DNA of 64,000 nt from Lysobacter sp036697405 (GCF_036697405.1 NZ_JBAHWA010000007.1:190338-254337); one strand, 5' to 3'; counted from the first letter of the stretch, positions 6,348 through 15,382 are shown. The notes: a model not told the origin generated them from the letters alone. A program made the numbers and translations.

Positions 6348-8882
6348 ATGAATACAGACGACCACAACCCAAACGCCTGTTCACAGGGCTTGTCGAGCGC
6401 GGAAGCGATCCGTCGTCTTCAACACGACGGACCCAATCTTCTGCCCCAGCCCGACGGTCGCAACTGGCTGCGCATCATCTGGAGCGTTCTACGCGAGCCG
6501 ATGCTCCTGTTGCTGATGGGGGCCGCCGGCATCTATCTCCTGCTGGGCGATCCGCAGGAGGCCGCCGTCCTTGGGGCGTCCGTAGCGCTCGTCATCGCGC
6601 TCACCGTCTACCAGGAATACAAGTCCGAGCGGGCCCTTCAGGCATTGCGCGATCTAAGCAGCCCGCGAGCCTGCGTGCTGCGCGATGGCCGGACGCAATG
6701 GATCGCGGCGCGCGAGGTCGTAGTGGGCGACGTGATCCTGGTGGCCGAGGGTGACCGGGTGCCGGCCGATGCCTGCGTTCAGGACGCGAACGATCTGACG
6801 CTCGACGAGTCCATGCTCACCGGGGAATCGGTGCCGGTGCGCCGTTCGCCTTCACCCGGTGGCGAGCGCGACGAACACCTGATACGCGCCGGCACCTTGG
6901 TGGTGACCGGCCATGGCACGGCCGAAGTCAGGGCCATCGGCATCGATACGGCCGTGGGCCGGATCGGCGTGGCATTGCGCACGCTGCGCTCGCCGCCAAC
7001 ACCGATGCAGTTGGAGATTCGGCGCGCGGTCATTCTTTTTGCGGCGCTCGGACTGGGCTCCAGCGTGCTGATGACCTTGCTGTACGTCGCGGCGCATGGC
7101 GGTTGGCTGCAGGGCTTGCTGGCGGGCATCACGCTGGCGATGGCCAACATCCCGGAGGAGTTTCCGGTCGTTCTGACGGTATTCCTGGCATTGGGCGCCT
7201 GGCGCATGGCTCGGCACAAGGCGCTGGTCCGTCGGGCTCCCGCAATCGAGGCGCTGGGCTCGGTCACCGTGCTATGCACGGACAAGACCGGCACGCTGAC
7301 TGAGAACCGCATGTCGGTAGCCGAGTTGGTCACGGACGAAGAACGGGCCGTCCCGGCGGATGTTCTTTCCACGGCCATGCGGACCCTGCTCGCCTGTGCC
7401 GACCTGGCCAGTCCGGACCAGCCGTTCGATCCGATGGAGCGGGCTATCCACGCCGCAGCAACGAAGCTGTCCGATCCGCTTCCGCGGGAGGGTTGGCAGC
7501 GGCTCCGCGAGTACCCCCTTTCGCGCGAGCTGCTCGCGGTGGCCCACGTCTGGCGCCTGCCCAATACGACGGCATTGCAGGTCATGTGCAAAGGGGCGCC
7601 GGAGGCGATTGCCGACCTATGCGGCCTGCAGGGCGAGCATCGAACGGCGGTCCTGGCGCGGGTCGACGAGATGGCTCGTCGAGGTCTACGGGTGCTCGCC
7701 GCGGCATCGACCGCATGGAATGAGGATGCGACCGGGCTTCCGTCGACGGCACGCGGCTTCCGGCTCGAGTGGAGAGGCCTGATCGGACTCGCCGATCCGT
7801 TACGTGCCGGCGTTCGCGAAGCCGTGGCCGAGGCGCAGGCGGCTGGCGTTCGCGTGATCATGCTGACCGGCGATCACCTGGAGACCGCCCGCGCCATAGC
7901 CACGCAAGCGGGCCTGACGAACTCGGATACGGTGGTATTGGGGAGCGAGCTGGCGCTAGACGGACCTTCTTTGGCCCAGCGAGCCCGCGATACCAACGTG
8001 TTCGCCCGCGTACAGCCCGATCACAAGCTGCGGCTGGTCGATGCGCTGAAGCGCGATGGACAGGTGGTTGCGATGACCGGCGATGGCGTCAACGACGCGC
8101 CCGCTTTGACTGCGGCCCACGTCGGGGTGGCGATGGGACAGCGCGGGACCGATGTCGCCCGTGAAGCGGCATCGATCGTCCTGCTAGACGACAACTTCGT
8201 CACGGTGGTGCATGCAATCCGACAGGGTCGCGGCATTTACGACAATATCGTTCGTGCCATTCGCTACATCCTCGCGGTGCACGTACCCATCACCGGGCTG
8301 GCGTTGCTGCCACTGCTCTTCGGCGGTCCCCTTATGCTGTTTCCGCTGCATGTGGTCTTTCTGGAGCTGATTATTGATCCGGCCTCGACGCTGGTGTTCG
8401 AACGCGAACCTGCCGCACCCGATGTCATGCAGCGGCCGCCGCGCTCACCTGCCCGGCGGCTGCTTGATCTGCGGACTTTGTTCGGCAGCCTCGGACAGGG
8501 GCTGACGGTATTCGCGGCGGTGGCGGCGGTCTATGTCCTGGGACGCGCAAGCGAGGTTTCGGCGGCCCAGCTGGCCGCACTTTCATTCACGGCGCTGGTC
8601 ATAGGCAACCTCGGATTGATCGTCGTCAATCGTGCCGGCGCCTCGCGATGGTGGCGGCAATCCAATCCGGCGTTCTGGATCGTAACGCTGTCGGCGCTCT
8701 GCCTGCTGTTCCTGGTCACCCGCTTCGAGGGACCGGGACGCGCCTTCCGGTTCGCGCCTGCGCCGTTGGATCTGTCCTTGGTGGCGTTGCTGCTGCCCTT
8801 GTTGGGACTAGGCCTGATCGAAGGCTGGCGAGGGATGCGCAGACGGCGGGCGCAAGGCGACGCTACGGCGCAAGCGCGCTAG
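6348..8882 (+). CDS. P-type cation-transporting ATPase with PEEFP motif
   Basis: Inner-membrane P-type ATPase of 844 residues with the P2-type layout: N-terminal cation-ATPase segment, actuator loop (DESMLTGESVPV), the phosphorylated aspartate D312 in DKTGTLTENRMS, MLTGDH, hinge motif TGDGVNDAPAL (about 577-587) and a C-terminal bundle of about six helices. The membrane helix 4 ion motif is PEEFP (269-273) instead of the PEGLP of calcium pumps; this variant marks an uncharacterised bacterial group, so the ion is unknown. The ATG at 6348 is chosen; a GTG two codons earlier is possible. It is preceded by an FNR-type box and ends with its stop overlapping that of the convergent ackA-like gene. 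Confidence 0.88.
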   Translation: MNTDDHNPNACSQGLSSAEAIRRLQHDGPNLLPQPDGRNWLRIIWSVLREPMLLLLMGAAGIYLLLGDPQEAAVLGASVALVIALTVYQEYKSERALQALRDLSSPRACVLRDGRTQWIAAREVVVGDVILVAEGDRVPADACVQDANDLTLDESMLTGESVPVRRSPSPGGERDEHLIRAGTLVVTGHGTAEVRAIGIDTAVGRIGVALRTLRSPPTPMQLEIRRAVILFAALGLGSSVLMTLLYVAAHGGWLQGLLAGITLAMANIPEEFPVVLTVFLALGAWRMARHKALVRRAPAIEALGSVTVLCTDKTGTLTENRMSVAELVTDEERAVPADVLSTAMRTLLACADLASPDQPFDPMERAIHAAATKLSDPLPREGWQRLREYPLSRELLAVAHVWRLPNTTALQVMCKGAPEAIADLCGLQGEHRTAVLARVDEMARRGLRVLAAASTAWNEDATGLPSTARGFRLEWRGLIGLADPLRAGVREAVAEAQAAGVRVIMLTGDHLETARAIATQAGLTNSDTVVLGSELALDGPSLAQRARDTNVFARVQPDHKLRLVDALKRDGQVVAMTGDGVNDAPALTAAHVGVAMGQRGTDVAREAASIVLLDDNFVTVVHAIRQGRGIYDNIVRAIRYILAVHVPITGLALLPLLFGGPLMLFPLHVVFLELIIDPASTLVFEREPAAPDVMQRPPRSPARRLLDLRTLFGSLGQGLTVFAAVAAVYVLGRASEVSAAQLAALSFTALVIGNLGLIVVNRAGASRWWRQSNPAFWIVTLSALCLLFLVTRFEGPGRAFRFAPAPLDLSLVALLLPLLGLGLIEGWRGMRRRRAQGDATAQAR

Positions 8883-10003
8883 TGTCCGCACGCCGCCAGG
8901 GCCGCGCAAGCGGTTGCGATCTCGCCTTCCTCATCGATCTCGACGCGCCAGATGCGTATCCGACCGGCCGGCGCATCCAGACGCGTTTCGCCCCGATGGT
9001 TGGCGCCGTCGTCCAGCCGCAAGTCAAGCCAAGCCAGATACTCGACGATGGCGTTTCTCACACTCGCGGCGTTGGCGCCGATGCCTCCGGAGAAAACCAG
9101 GTCGTCGATACCACCCAATCGCGTCGCCATCGCGGCAATACCTTGGGCGACGCGCAGCGCAAACACGTCCAGCGCCAGCGTGGTCGCCGGATCGTCGGAC
9201 GCGAGCAGCTCGCGCATGTCCCCCGACACGCCGGAGATCCCGCGCAGCCCGCATTGGCGATACAGCGCCTGCTCAAGCGTATCGACGGTGAAGCCCTCCT
9301 GGCGCAGAAGGAACAACATCGCCCCCGGATCCAGGCTGCCGCTTCGGGTGGCCATCGGGACGCCGTCCAATGGCGTCATCGCCATCGTGGTGTCGACACT
9401 GCGGCCAGCCTGCACAGCGCACAGGCTGACGCCGCTGCCAAGATGCGCCAGCACCACCCTGCCCCGTGCGATTCCACCCTCCAGGGGCGGCAACAAGCGC
9501 ATCGCGGAAGCGAAGGCCAAGCCATGAAAGCCGTACCTCCGGACACCGAGTGCGTCCCAGCCCTGCGGCACCGGTAGACGCCGCGCGTTGGCCGGCAGGG
9601 TCGCATGCCAGCTGGTGTCATAGACACCGCATTGAACCGCGCCGGGCCAAAGCGTCGCTGCGCTATCGACCAAGGCAAGCGCAGCTGGTTGATGCATCGG
9701 CGCCAGGCTCGCGAGCCTCTGCAGCCGCTCGATCTCGGTCGCGTCGAGGATTCGCGCGGTTTCGGCATCGCCGCCATGGACGATCCGGTGGCCTACCCAA
9801 CTGGGCGTCGATAATCCGAGGGCATCGGATGCCTGAGCGAGCAAGGCCTCCGGGCTGCCGCTGGAGTTGTTGAGCGCGATTTCGATGCGCTGCGAGGGCA
9901 TGGACCCTCCTGCGCCGGGGCGTAGTCCATCGAAACGCGCAGCCTTCAGCGTCGCCGACCCCAGATTCAGCACCAACAGCGCCCCCTCGTCGGGCGTCGT
10001 CAT
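8879..10003 (-). CDS. ackA: Divergent acetate kinase-like enzyme
   Basis: Acetate/propionate kinase family protein of 374 residues, expected to make ATP from acetyl phosphate. Recognisable motifs are GHRIVHGG, YDTSWHATLP (catalytic Asp), RRYGFHG, HLGSGVS, TRSGSLDP and FSGGIGAN. Two residues critical in characterised enzymes differ: the Asn of HLGNG is Ser, and the Glu of GIGEN is Ala (codon at 9074-9076); the TSH after RYGFHG is also lost. The ATG at 10003 is chosen because it overlaps the phosphoketolase stop (ATGA), so translation is coupled. Last gene of the FNR-boxed operon. Either a specialised acyl-phosphate kinase or a poorly active enzyme. Confidence 0.85.
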   Translation of the reverse strand: MTTPDEGALLVLNLGSATLKAARFDGLRPGAGGSMPSQRIEIALNNSSGSPEALLAQASDALGLSTPSWVGHRIVHGGDAETARILDATEIERLQRLASLAPMHQPAALALVDSAATLWPGAVQCGVYDTSWHATLPANARRLPVPQGWDALGVRRYGFHGLAFASAMRLLPPLEGGIARGRVVLAHLGSGVSLCAVQAGRSVDTTMAMTPLDGVPMATRSGSLDPGAMLFLLRQEGFTVDTLEQALYRQCGLRGISGVSGDMRELLASDDPATTLALDVFALRVAQGIAAMATRLGGIDDLVFSGGIGANAASVRNAIVEYLAWLDLRLDDGANHRGETRLDAPAGRIRIWRVEIDEEGEIATACAALAACGH

Positions 10004-12489
10004 GCGGGGGCCTTCTGCCACAACACCGCCGGCACCCCGCGCCCCATGACGGCGTCGTACTCCGCAGGCGAGAGCCAGGCCGACGTCGATCGCCCCAGCA
10101 GCTCGGCCGCTGCCGCGACGGCATGCCCCCAGGTGCAGCGATTGGCGAACATCAGGCCATCGACGTCGAGGGTGCCGCCGCGGTTCCCGTACCCCAGTGC
10201 CCGGGTGAGACCGGGGCCATCGTCCAACCGGCGCAACGCGCCGAGGAACGGCTCGGGGCGTGTATGCGTCACGAACAGACGAGGCTGGCCTGGAATGAAC
10301 CAGCGCAGCAGGGCTTCGTCATCGTGGACGTGCTCGGCTTCCAGTTCGTCGCGCGGGACCCGGAAGCACCCGGGTTCGCCCAGGTAGATCAGATTGGCTA
10401 CCACGTCATGGTCGCGCAGCCGCTCCCAGGCGCGACGTACCGCAGCGAGCTGGTATGCACCGGTGGCGACCAGATCGACCTCGGCATCGGGGCTGTACGC
10501 CAGGTGCAGCACGCCGTCGCGCAGCAGGGCCGCCGCCTGCTCACCGTCCAATAGCACCGGTAGTTCGCGTTTCGGCACGACCAACGCGGCGATGCGCCCT
10601 TGCTCGCTGTATACGGTTCGCAACGCGGCTTGCGCGGCATTGGCATCCGGCGGGAAGATCACGCGCACCGCATCCTGCATCTCGCCGAGCAAGGCTTCCG
10701 CCAAGGTCGGATCCTGGTGAGACTGCTCGTTCTTGGCGTTCTCCCACGTGTGCGAGGTCAGTACGAGCGGTACCGACAGCCAGCCTGGTGGGCGTCCCGC
10801 CTGGCGCAGCTGCCGGGCAAAGATCAGTTCCTGGCGTAGCGCGCCGAGCATTTTCACGGCGAAAGCCTCATATGTAACGACCAGGTTGATGCCGCCCTTG
10901 TTGGCGAGCGCCGCGCACACCACAGCCTCTTCGTTGAGCGCGGTGATGACCGCGCCATCGCAGGCCTCGGCCACGCCGGGCTCGGGTGCGTGGACGCGAT
11001 GCTTGAGGCGGTCGAGGCTGCGGTCCAGGCGGTTGCTGCGCAGTTCGTCCGGATTGCCGACACGCGGCCGCAACTCCGGGTTGACAGCCACCGTGGCCAC
11101 GAAGCACTCATCGAGCGCCGCCATCGGTGCGACGGTTTCGCCCGGCGCGCGCCAATTCGGCTCGGGAAGTATCGGCAACGACACTACCCGCGTGGCCAGC
11201 GCATGGTCTCGCTCCAGGGGTCTGCGTTGCGCATCGTGCGTCGCCAGCGTGGACACGGCCTCACGCAGCTCCGTTTCCGTCACGTGCAGGCGTTTGCAGG
11301 CCGCGTTGAACTCGCCGCGGGCGCTTTCATCGCCGGAAGGATTACCCGCCAACGGCAGATTGTGCGCGCGGTTGGTCCCGGCGCCAGGAAAGCCGAAGCC
11401 CTTCGGCGCCTGAGCGACGCCATAGCGCAAAGGAGTCCCGGTATCGAACCCCGCCGTGAGATGGGCATCGAGCCTGGCTTGCTGCCGCAACTCGATGGCG
11501 TGAATACCCCAGACAAAGCTCGCCGGGTCGCGCCCGTCGAGCCCGATGGGTTGGAACCCGTTGAGCTGCAAGTGCGCATGCAACCAGCGTTCGCCGCCCT
11601 GCTGCGCGATCTGGGTGCGCTGCTCGATGCGGCGCCCGTTGAGAATCATGACGGGCGCGATGAATCCGCAATCTTCGGGGCGCCACCAGCGCGGCGCCCA
11701 GTCGCTGCCGCGCTGTTCTTCGAACGCGCCATCGCTGAGGAACGCGACCAGCCGTTCGCCCGGCAATGCGACGTGGGCATAGTGCAGCTCGGCGAAGCCC
11801 AGGTAACCGCCTTCCTGGAGGCTGCCTGCGGTATGCGCATTGACATGCGAACCCAGCGGCGATTCGGGGCGGCCATCGGCGCGCACGGCGTACGAGTAGA
11901 AATCGCCAACGAAGCGCGAGAGCCGGGCATCGTCCAGACCGTAACGCTCCGCATGCGCGGGGCCCATGTTGCCCACCAGCAGGTTGATCGCATCGATGGC
12001 GGCCACGCAGTGACCCTGCCCCATCAGCCAACCCCGCGTGTGCCCCGTCAGGGCATTGAGGGCGAGATAAGCCACGTACGCCGGCACCATGTTCAGCGAA
12101 CCACCGGTGTGCCCTTCGGGATGCGATTTGAAATCCGGAGCAGACAGGTCGCCGCCATCCAGTCTGACTTTGCGGGCATACGTCATATGCACGACCAGCC
12201 ACATGGCGGCGCAGGCCAGGCGATCGGCAGCAGCCAGTCGGCGATACGCCGTACCGGCATCCGGCACCGATCCTTCCGCCACCAACGTCTTCACCAGGGC
12301 ATGGATACGAGCCTGGGTCAGCGGATCGTGAACGATAACGCCATAGCCCGCCGCCCAATGTGCGAATGCGGGATCCGCAGCGCGGCAGCTCGCGGCGGAA
12401 GCTTCGATCTGCCGCCGCAAGGGCGGATCCAGTTCGCTGTTGACGCCACAGGCCAGGACGAGTTCTTCGGGAGTTTCGTCGTAGGTCAT
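10000..12489 (-). CDS. xfp: Divergent phosphoketolase (XFP-like)
   Basis: Thiamine-diphosphate enzyme of 829 residues in the phosphoketolase family, which splits ketose phosphates with phosphate to give acetyl phosphate. Conserved elements include GHTGGSLN, a QAPKG...RAHNLPL segment, the YEAF pyrimidine-domain motif, LTSHTW and SHQDP. Several canonical signatures are altered: GPGHGG reads GQGHCV, SIHEGGELGY reads SLQEGGYLGF, and the ThDP/Mg motif GDGEAETG reads SDGAFEEQ. The usual length is about 790-830. The start overlaps the stop of the upstream gene by 4 nt. Paired with an acetate kinase-like gene downstream, as phosphoketolases often are. The substrate may not be xylulose 5-phosphate. 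Confidence 0.86.
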   Translation of the reverse strand: MTYDETPEELVLACGVNSELDPPLRRQIEASAASCRAADPAFAHWAAGYGVIVHDPLTQARIHALVKTLVAEGSVPDAGTAYRRLAAADRLACAAMWLVVHMTYARKVRLDGGDLSAPDFKSHPEGHTGGSLNMVPAYVAYLALNALTGHTRGWLMGQGHCVAAIDAINLLVGNMGPAHAERYGLDDARLSRFVGDFYSYAVRADGRPESPLGSHVNAHTAGSLQEGGYLGFAELHYAHVALPGERLVAFLSDGAFEEQRGSDWAPRWWRPEDCGFIAPVMILNGRRIEQRTQIAQQGGERWLHAHLQLNGFQPIGLDGRDPASFVWGIHAIELRQQARLDAHLTAGFDTGTPLRYGVAQAPKGFGFPGAGTNRAHNLPLAGNPSGDESARGEFNAACKRLHVTETELREAVSTLATHDAQRRPLERDHALATRVVSLPILPEPNWRAPGETVAPMAALDECFVATVAVNPELRPRVGNPDELRSNRLDRSLDRLKHRVHAPEPGVAEACDGAVITALNEEAVVCAALANKGGINLVVTYEAFAVKMLGALRQELIFARQLRQAGRPPGWLSVPLVLTSHTWENAKNEQSHQDPTLAEALLGEMQDAVRVIFPPDANAAQAALRTVYSEQGRIAALVVPKRELPVLLDGEQAAALLRDGVLHLAYSPDAEVDLVATGAYQLAAVRRAWERLRDHDVVANLIYLGEPGCFRVPRDELEAEHVHDDEALLRWFIPGQPRLFVTHTRPEPFLGALRRLDDGPGLTRALGYGNRGGTLDVDGLMFANRCTWGHAVAAAAELLGRSTSAWLSPAEYDAVMGRGVPAVLWQKAPA

Positions 12490-13397
12490 GTTCGAACCTC
12501 GCTTCGGCGTTCGGCCAAATGCAGTGCGACTGCGGTCGCTATCGGTTCGGCCAGGCTGATCGCATTGCTGGGATGGACGATGCTGTCGGTGCTCACGACC
12601 CGATCCGCTCCGGCTCGCTGCAAGCATTCCCACGCATCGCCCGCGAAGATCGGGTGAATCACCACGCACACCGCCGGCGGCAACCGCATCCGGGCCAAAT
12701 GCCCGAGCGCGGCCACCAGAGTACGGCCGCTGGACACGATGTCGTCCACGAGCACGGGCGTATAGCCGCGCAAGCGCTCGCTGTCCGGAAGGCTGACTTC
12801 CACGTCGCGATCGCCGCGACGGGTCTTGTGCAGCACCTCGTACGGCACGTGCGCTTGCTGGGCCACATCGGCCACCCATTGCGCACTCTCGCTGTCGGGT
12901 CCGATCAGTATCGGCTTGGCGACCTCGCGACGGATCCAGTCCGCCAGCCGAGGGGCTGCGGCAACGGCCGTGACAGGGATCCGAAACACATTGTCGAGCG
13001 CGGCGATGCGATGCAGATGCGGATCCACCGTTACCAACCAGTCCACGCTCTCGCCCAGGAATTGCGCGAAGGCGGTCGCGCTGACGGCTTCGCCGGGACG
13101 AAACCGGGCGTCCTGGCGCATGTAGGCTAGGTACGGCGCCACCAGGCCGACGCTGCGGGCACCTAGCTCCCGCGCGGCCCGTGCGGCGAACCGCAGCGGC
13201 AATGCCTTGTGGTCGGGATCGTTGAGGCTGGCGAACAGGACGACGTCCGTACCGGCAACGCCTTCATCGACCGCGACCAGGGATTCGCCGTCAGGGAAAT
13301 GCCGCCACTCCAGACGCCCCAAGCGGGCACCGATGCGGTCTGCGACGGCCGCCGCCGGCGATCGGTCGCCCGGTAAGGAAAGCAGAATCGGCATCAT
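12486..13397 (-). CDS. prs: Ribose-phosphate pyrophosphokinase-like protein
   Basis: PRPP synthetase family protein of 303 residues. It shows the N-terminal PRTase-like fold with FPDGES, the ATP-binding segment PYLAYMRQDARFRPGE, the metal site VDPHLHR and the PRPP loop LVDDIVSSGRTL. It is somewhat shorter than the housekeeping enzyme (about 315) and closer to archaeal-type forms, so it is probably not the main biosynthetic Prs. It starts 2 nt after the phosphorylase stop; a second ATG at 13394 is equally possible. In this operon it could run in reverse, passing the pyrophosphate of PRPP to AMP and releasing ribose 5-phosphate. That direction is inference from context. Confidence 0.85.
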   Translation of the reverse strand: MMPILLSLPGDRSPAAAVADRIGARLGRLEWRHFPDGESLVAVDEGVAGTDVVLFASLNDPDHKALPLRFAARAARELGARSVGLVAPYLAYMRQDARFRPGEAVSATAFAQFLGESVDWLVTVDPHLHRIAALDNVFRIPVTAVAAAPRLADWIRREVAKPILIGPDSESAQWVADVAQQAHVPYEVLHKTRRGDRDVEVSLPDSERLRGYTPVLVDDIVSSGRTLVAALGHLARMRLPPAVCVVIHPIFAGDAWECLQRAGADRVVSTDSIVHPSNAISLAEPIATAVALHLAERRSEVRT

Positions 13398-13399
13398 GG

Positions 13400-14941
13400 T
13401 CAGTCGGATCCAATGGTCAGAATGTCCGGGTGCGCAAGGGCGTAGTCCAGCGCGTAGTCCAGCTCGCCTCGTGCTGCGGCGTGCACCTCGAACAGCGGCG
13501 CTCCGCGTTCGATTCGGTCGTCTTCGCGCAGCTTGCACATCACTCCGGCCGTCACGTCATGCGGCGCGCCAGCCAGCTTGGCCACGCGCGCCAGCTGGCG
13601 ATTGTTGATGCACACGATTCGCCCGCTATTCGGGGCAAGGTAGGGTTTCACGAACTGCGCCCTCCCCGGCTCCCGGAACCCGCCCTGGGCTTCGCATATG
13701 GCCAGAAATTTACCAAGCGCGGCGCCCGAGCGGAGAACTTCGCAGGCTTGTTCCCGGCCCCTTCCCGGCGCCGCTCCTGGAAGCAGATCAAGCACGGCGC
13801 CCGCCACGTCGAGCGCTCGCTCACGCAGATCGCTCGGCGCCCCCGCCGCATTGCGCAGAACAGCCAGGACGTCGTGCGCTTCCAATGCGGGCCCGATTCC
13901 CCGCCCGACCGGCTGTCGGCCGTCGGAGACGTGAATGCCCACGCGCAGCCCCACCGCTTCGCCCACAAATGCCAGACGACGCGCAATGGCGTCCGCCGCC
14001 GCCGGCGTGCGGACCTTGGCGGTTGAGCCCACCGGGATATCGATCAAGACATGCGTCGAGCCGGCGGCGGCCTTCTTCGACAGGATGCTGGCGACCATCT
14101 GGCCGTCGCTGTCGAAGTCGAGCGGTCGCTCGATCTGAATCAGCACATCGTCGGCCGGGCTCAGGCGCACGGTGCCGCCCGAAGCCAGGCAACCGCCTTC
14201 GCGCTCCACCACGCGGCGTAGGGTCCCGAGCTCAAGGTCCACCCTTGTCATCGTCGCCATGACATCGGCGGTGCCGGCCGGAGAAGTAATGGCGCGCGAT
14301 GAGGTCTTGGGAATGCGATGGCCCAGTGCCGCCACTATGGAAACGACGATCGGCGTAGTGCGATTGCCGGGGAGGCCGCCTACGCAATGCTTGTCCAGCA
14401 CCGTCCCCGCCCCCCAGTCGAGCCGGTCGCCTACCGATATCATCGCGCGCGTCAGCGCCACGGACTCATCCAGATCCATCCGGTCCCCGGCGCAAGCGGT
14501 TACGAAGGCGGCCAGTTCGATGTCCGACAGACGGGCTGCCAGCACATCCAGCAGAACGGTCGCAAACTCGGCTTCGCCCAGGCGAGCGCCGAATACCTTG
14601 GCCCGCACGGCAGCGGTGGATTTGGGAGGCTCGGCGTGGGCGAACTCGACCAGCTCGCCGGGGCCGGGGCCGAGCGCTTGCCATGCCGCTTCCGAGAGCG
14701 CGGCTTCATCTTCGCTCAGCCAGTCGCCCGTCACGACGTTCAAAATGGCGACGATCTCGCGTTCGCCACTCTTCACCCGCACCCGCGTCAGCGCGGCGAA
14801 CCCCTCAGCGCGGCACACCAGGCAGCCTTGATGCAGATACAGCACGGGCTGCCTGTAGGTATCGATGCCGGCTCGACGCACGGGCAATCGAATCCCGGGC
14901 TCCACGGCGTTAGAAACTCGATCCTGCCCGAGAACATGCAT
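13400..14941 (-). CDS. deoA: AMP phosphorylase/thymidine phosphorylase family enzyme
   Basis: Nucleoside-phosphorylase II family protein of 513 residues with the extra N-terminal domain (residues 1-95) seen in archaeal AMP phosphorylase and in a bacterial group labelled putative thymidine phosphorylase; classical DeoA has about 440 residues and lacks it. The phosphate-binding core KHCVGGLPGNRTTP and the SSRAITSPAGTAD motif are intact. The family releases a base from a nucleotide or nucleoside with phosphate, giving ribose 1,5-bisphosphate or (deoxy)ribose 1-phosphate. First gene of the four-gene operon, about 55 nt after a perfect FNR-type box. The ribosome site is weak (AGGT), so the ATG at 14941 rests on homology of the N-terminal domain. 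Confidence 0.85.
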   Translation of the reverse strand: MHVLGQDRVSNAVEPGIRLPVRRAGIDTYRQPVLYLHQGCLVCRAEGFAALTRVRVKSGEREIVAILNVVTGDWLSEDEAALSEAAWQALGPGPGELVEFAHAEPPKSTAAVRAKVFGARLGEAEFATVLLDVLAARLSDIELAAFVTACAGDRMDLDESVALTRAMISVGDRLDWGAGTVLDKHCVGGLPGNRTTPIVVSIVAALGHRIPKTSSRAITSPAGTADVMATMTRVDLELGTLRRVVEREGGCLASGGTVRLSPADDVLIQIERPLDFDSDGQMVASILSKKAAAGSTHVLIDIPVGSTAKVRTPAAADAIARRLAFVGEAVGLRVGIHVSDGRQPVGRGIGPALEAHDVLAVLRNAAGAPSDLRERALDVAGAVLDLLPGAAPGRGREQACEVLRSGAALGKFLAICEAQGGFREPGRAQFVKPYLAPNSGRIVCINNRQLARVAKLAGAPHDVTAGVMCKLREDDRIERGAPLFEVHAAARGELDYALDYALAHPDILTIGSD

Positions 14942-14995
14942 TCCGAAGGCACCTGAGGGAACCTCAGTACCCTAGTCCCTCGGCTGAAGGGCCGG

Positions 14996-15009
14996 TTGAT
15001 CTCGATCAA
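14996..15009. promoter_or_regulatory. FNR/Anr-type box (TTGAT-CTCG-ATCAA)
   Basis: An exact consensus FNR/Anr site, TTGAT-N4-ATCAA. It lies 55 nt upstream of the first gene of the phosphorylase-prs-phosphoketolase-kinase operon, at a distance that fits activation of the minus-strand transcript. The best of the four boxes in the window. Confidence 0.78.
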
Positions 15010-15382
15010 TCCTTGCCGCTCCGATAGCCGGCGCTGGCGACCGCATGCTCTGCCCGACGCAGGACTGGGAAGCCCCAGCGATGCAGCGGGGGGAGTAGCG
15101 AAGAGGCAACGCCGGTAGAGGAGTCCTGCCTGGGGAAGTCCCGCATGCGGCAAGTACTGTGCTCGCCGCACCTCTGGATTGCCGCGTTCGCGGCGGCCCT
15201 GGCCTTGGCGCTTCATATTTTAAATATTATTCAATGCGTTACACTGCCTCGCCGCCTCCTCTTAACCGTTCGGAACCGTAGTTTCATGGGGTTCCACGAT
15301 GCACGGAGGCAAGCTCCAATCCAGCCAAGCCAGGTCTGGACTCGCCCGAGCGACTTCATCCAAGGCTGAGTCGATCCCGCAG
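15010..15382. other. Intergenic stretch at the edge of the low-oxygen cluster
   Basis: About 370 nt without a supported gene. It contains an AT-rich patch at 15211-15236 that includes TTTTAAATATTATT and could hold a promoter for the rightward AraC-type gene. A possible 74-codon frame from 15145 has no family resemblance. By eye the base composition rises to the GC-rich host average to the right of this stretch. Confidence 0.4.

Noticed and set aside
15145..15369. Possible 74-residue gene after the FNR-boxed operon
   Set aside because: Has a hydrophobic start but no family match, and codon pattern does not favour it; kept only as a note in the intergenic entry.
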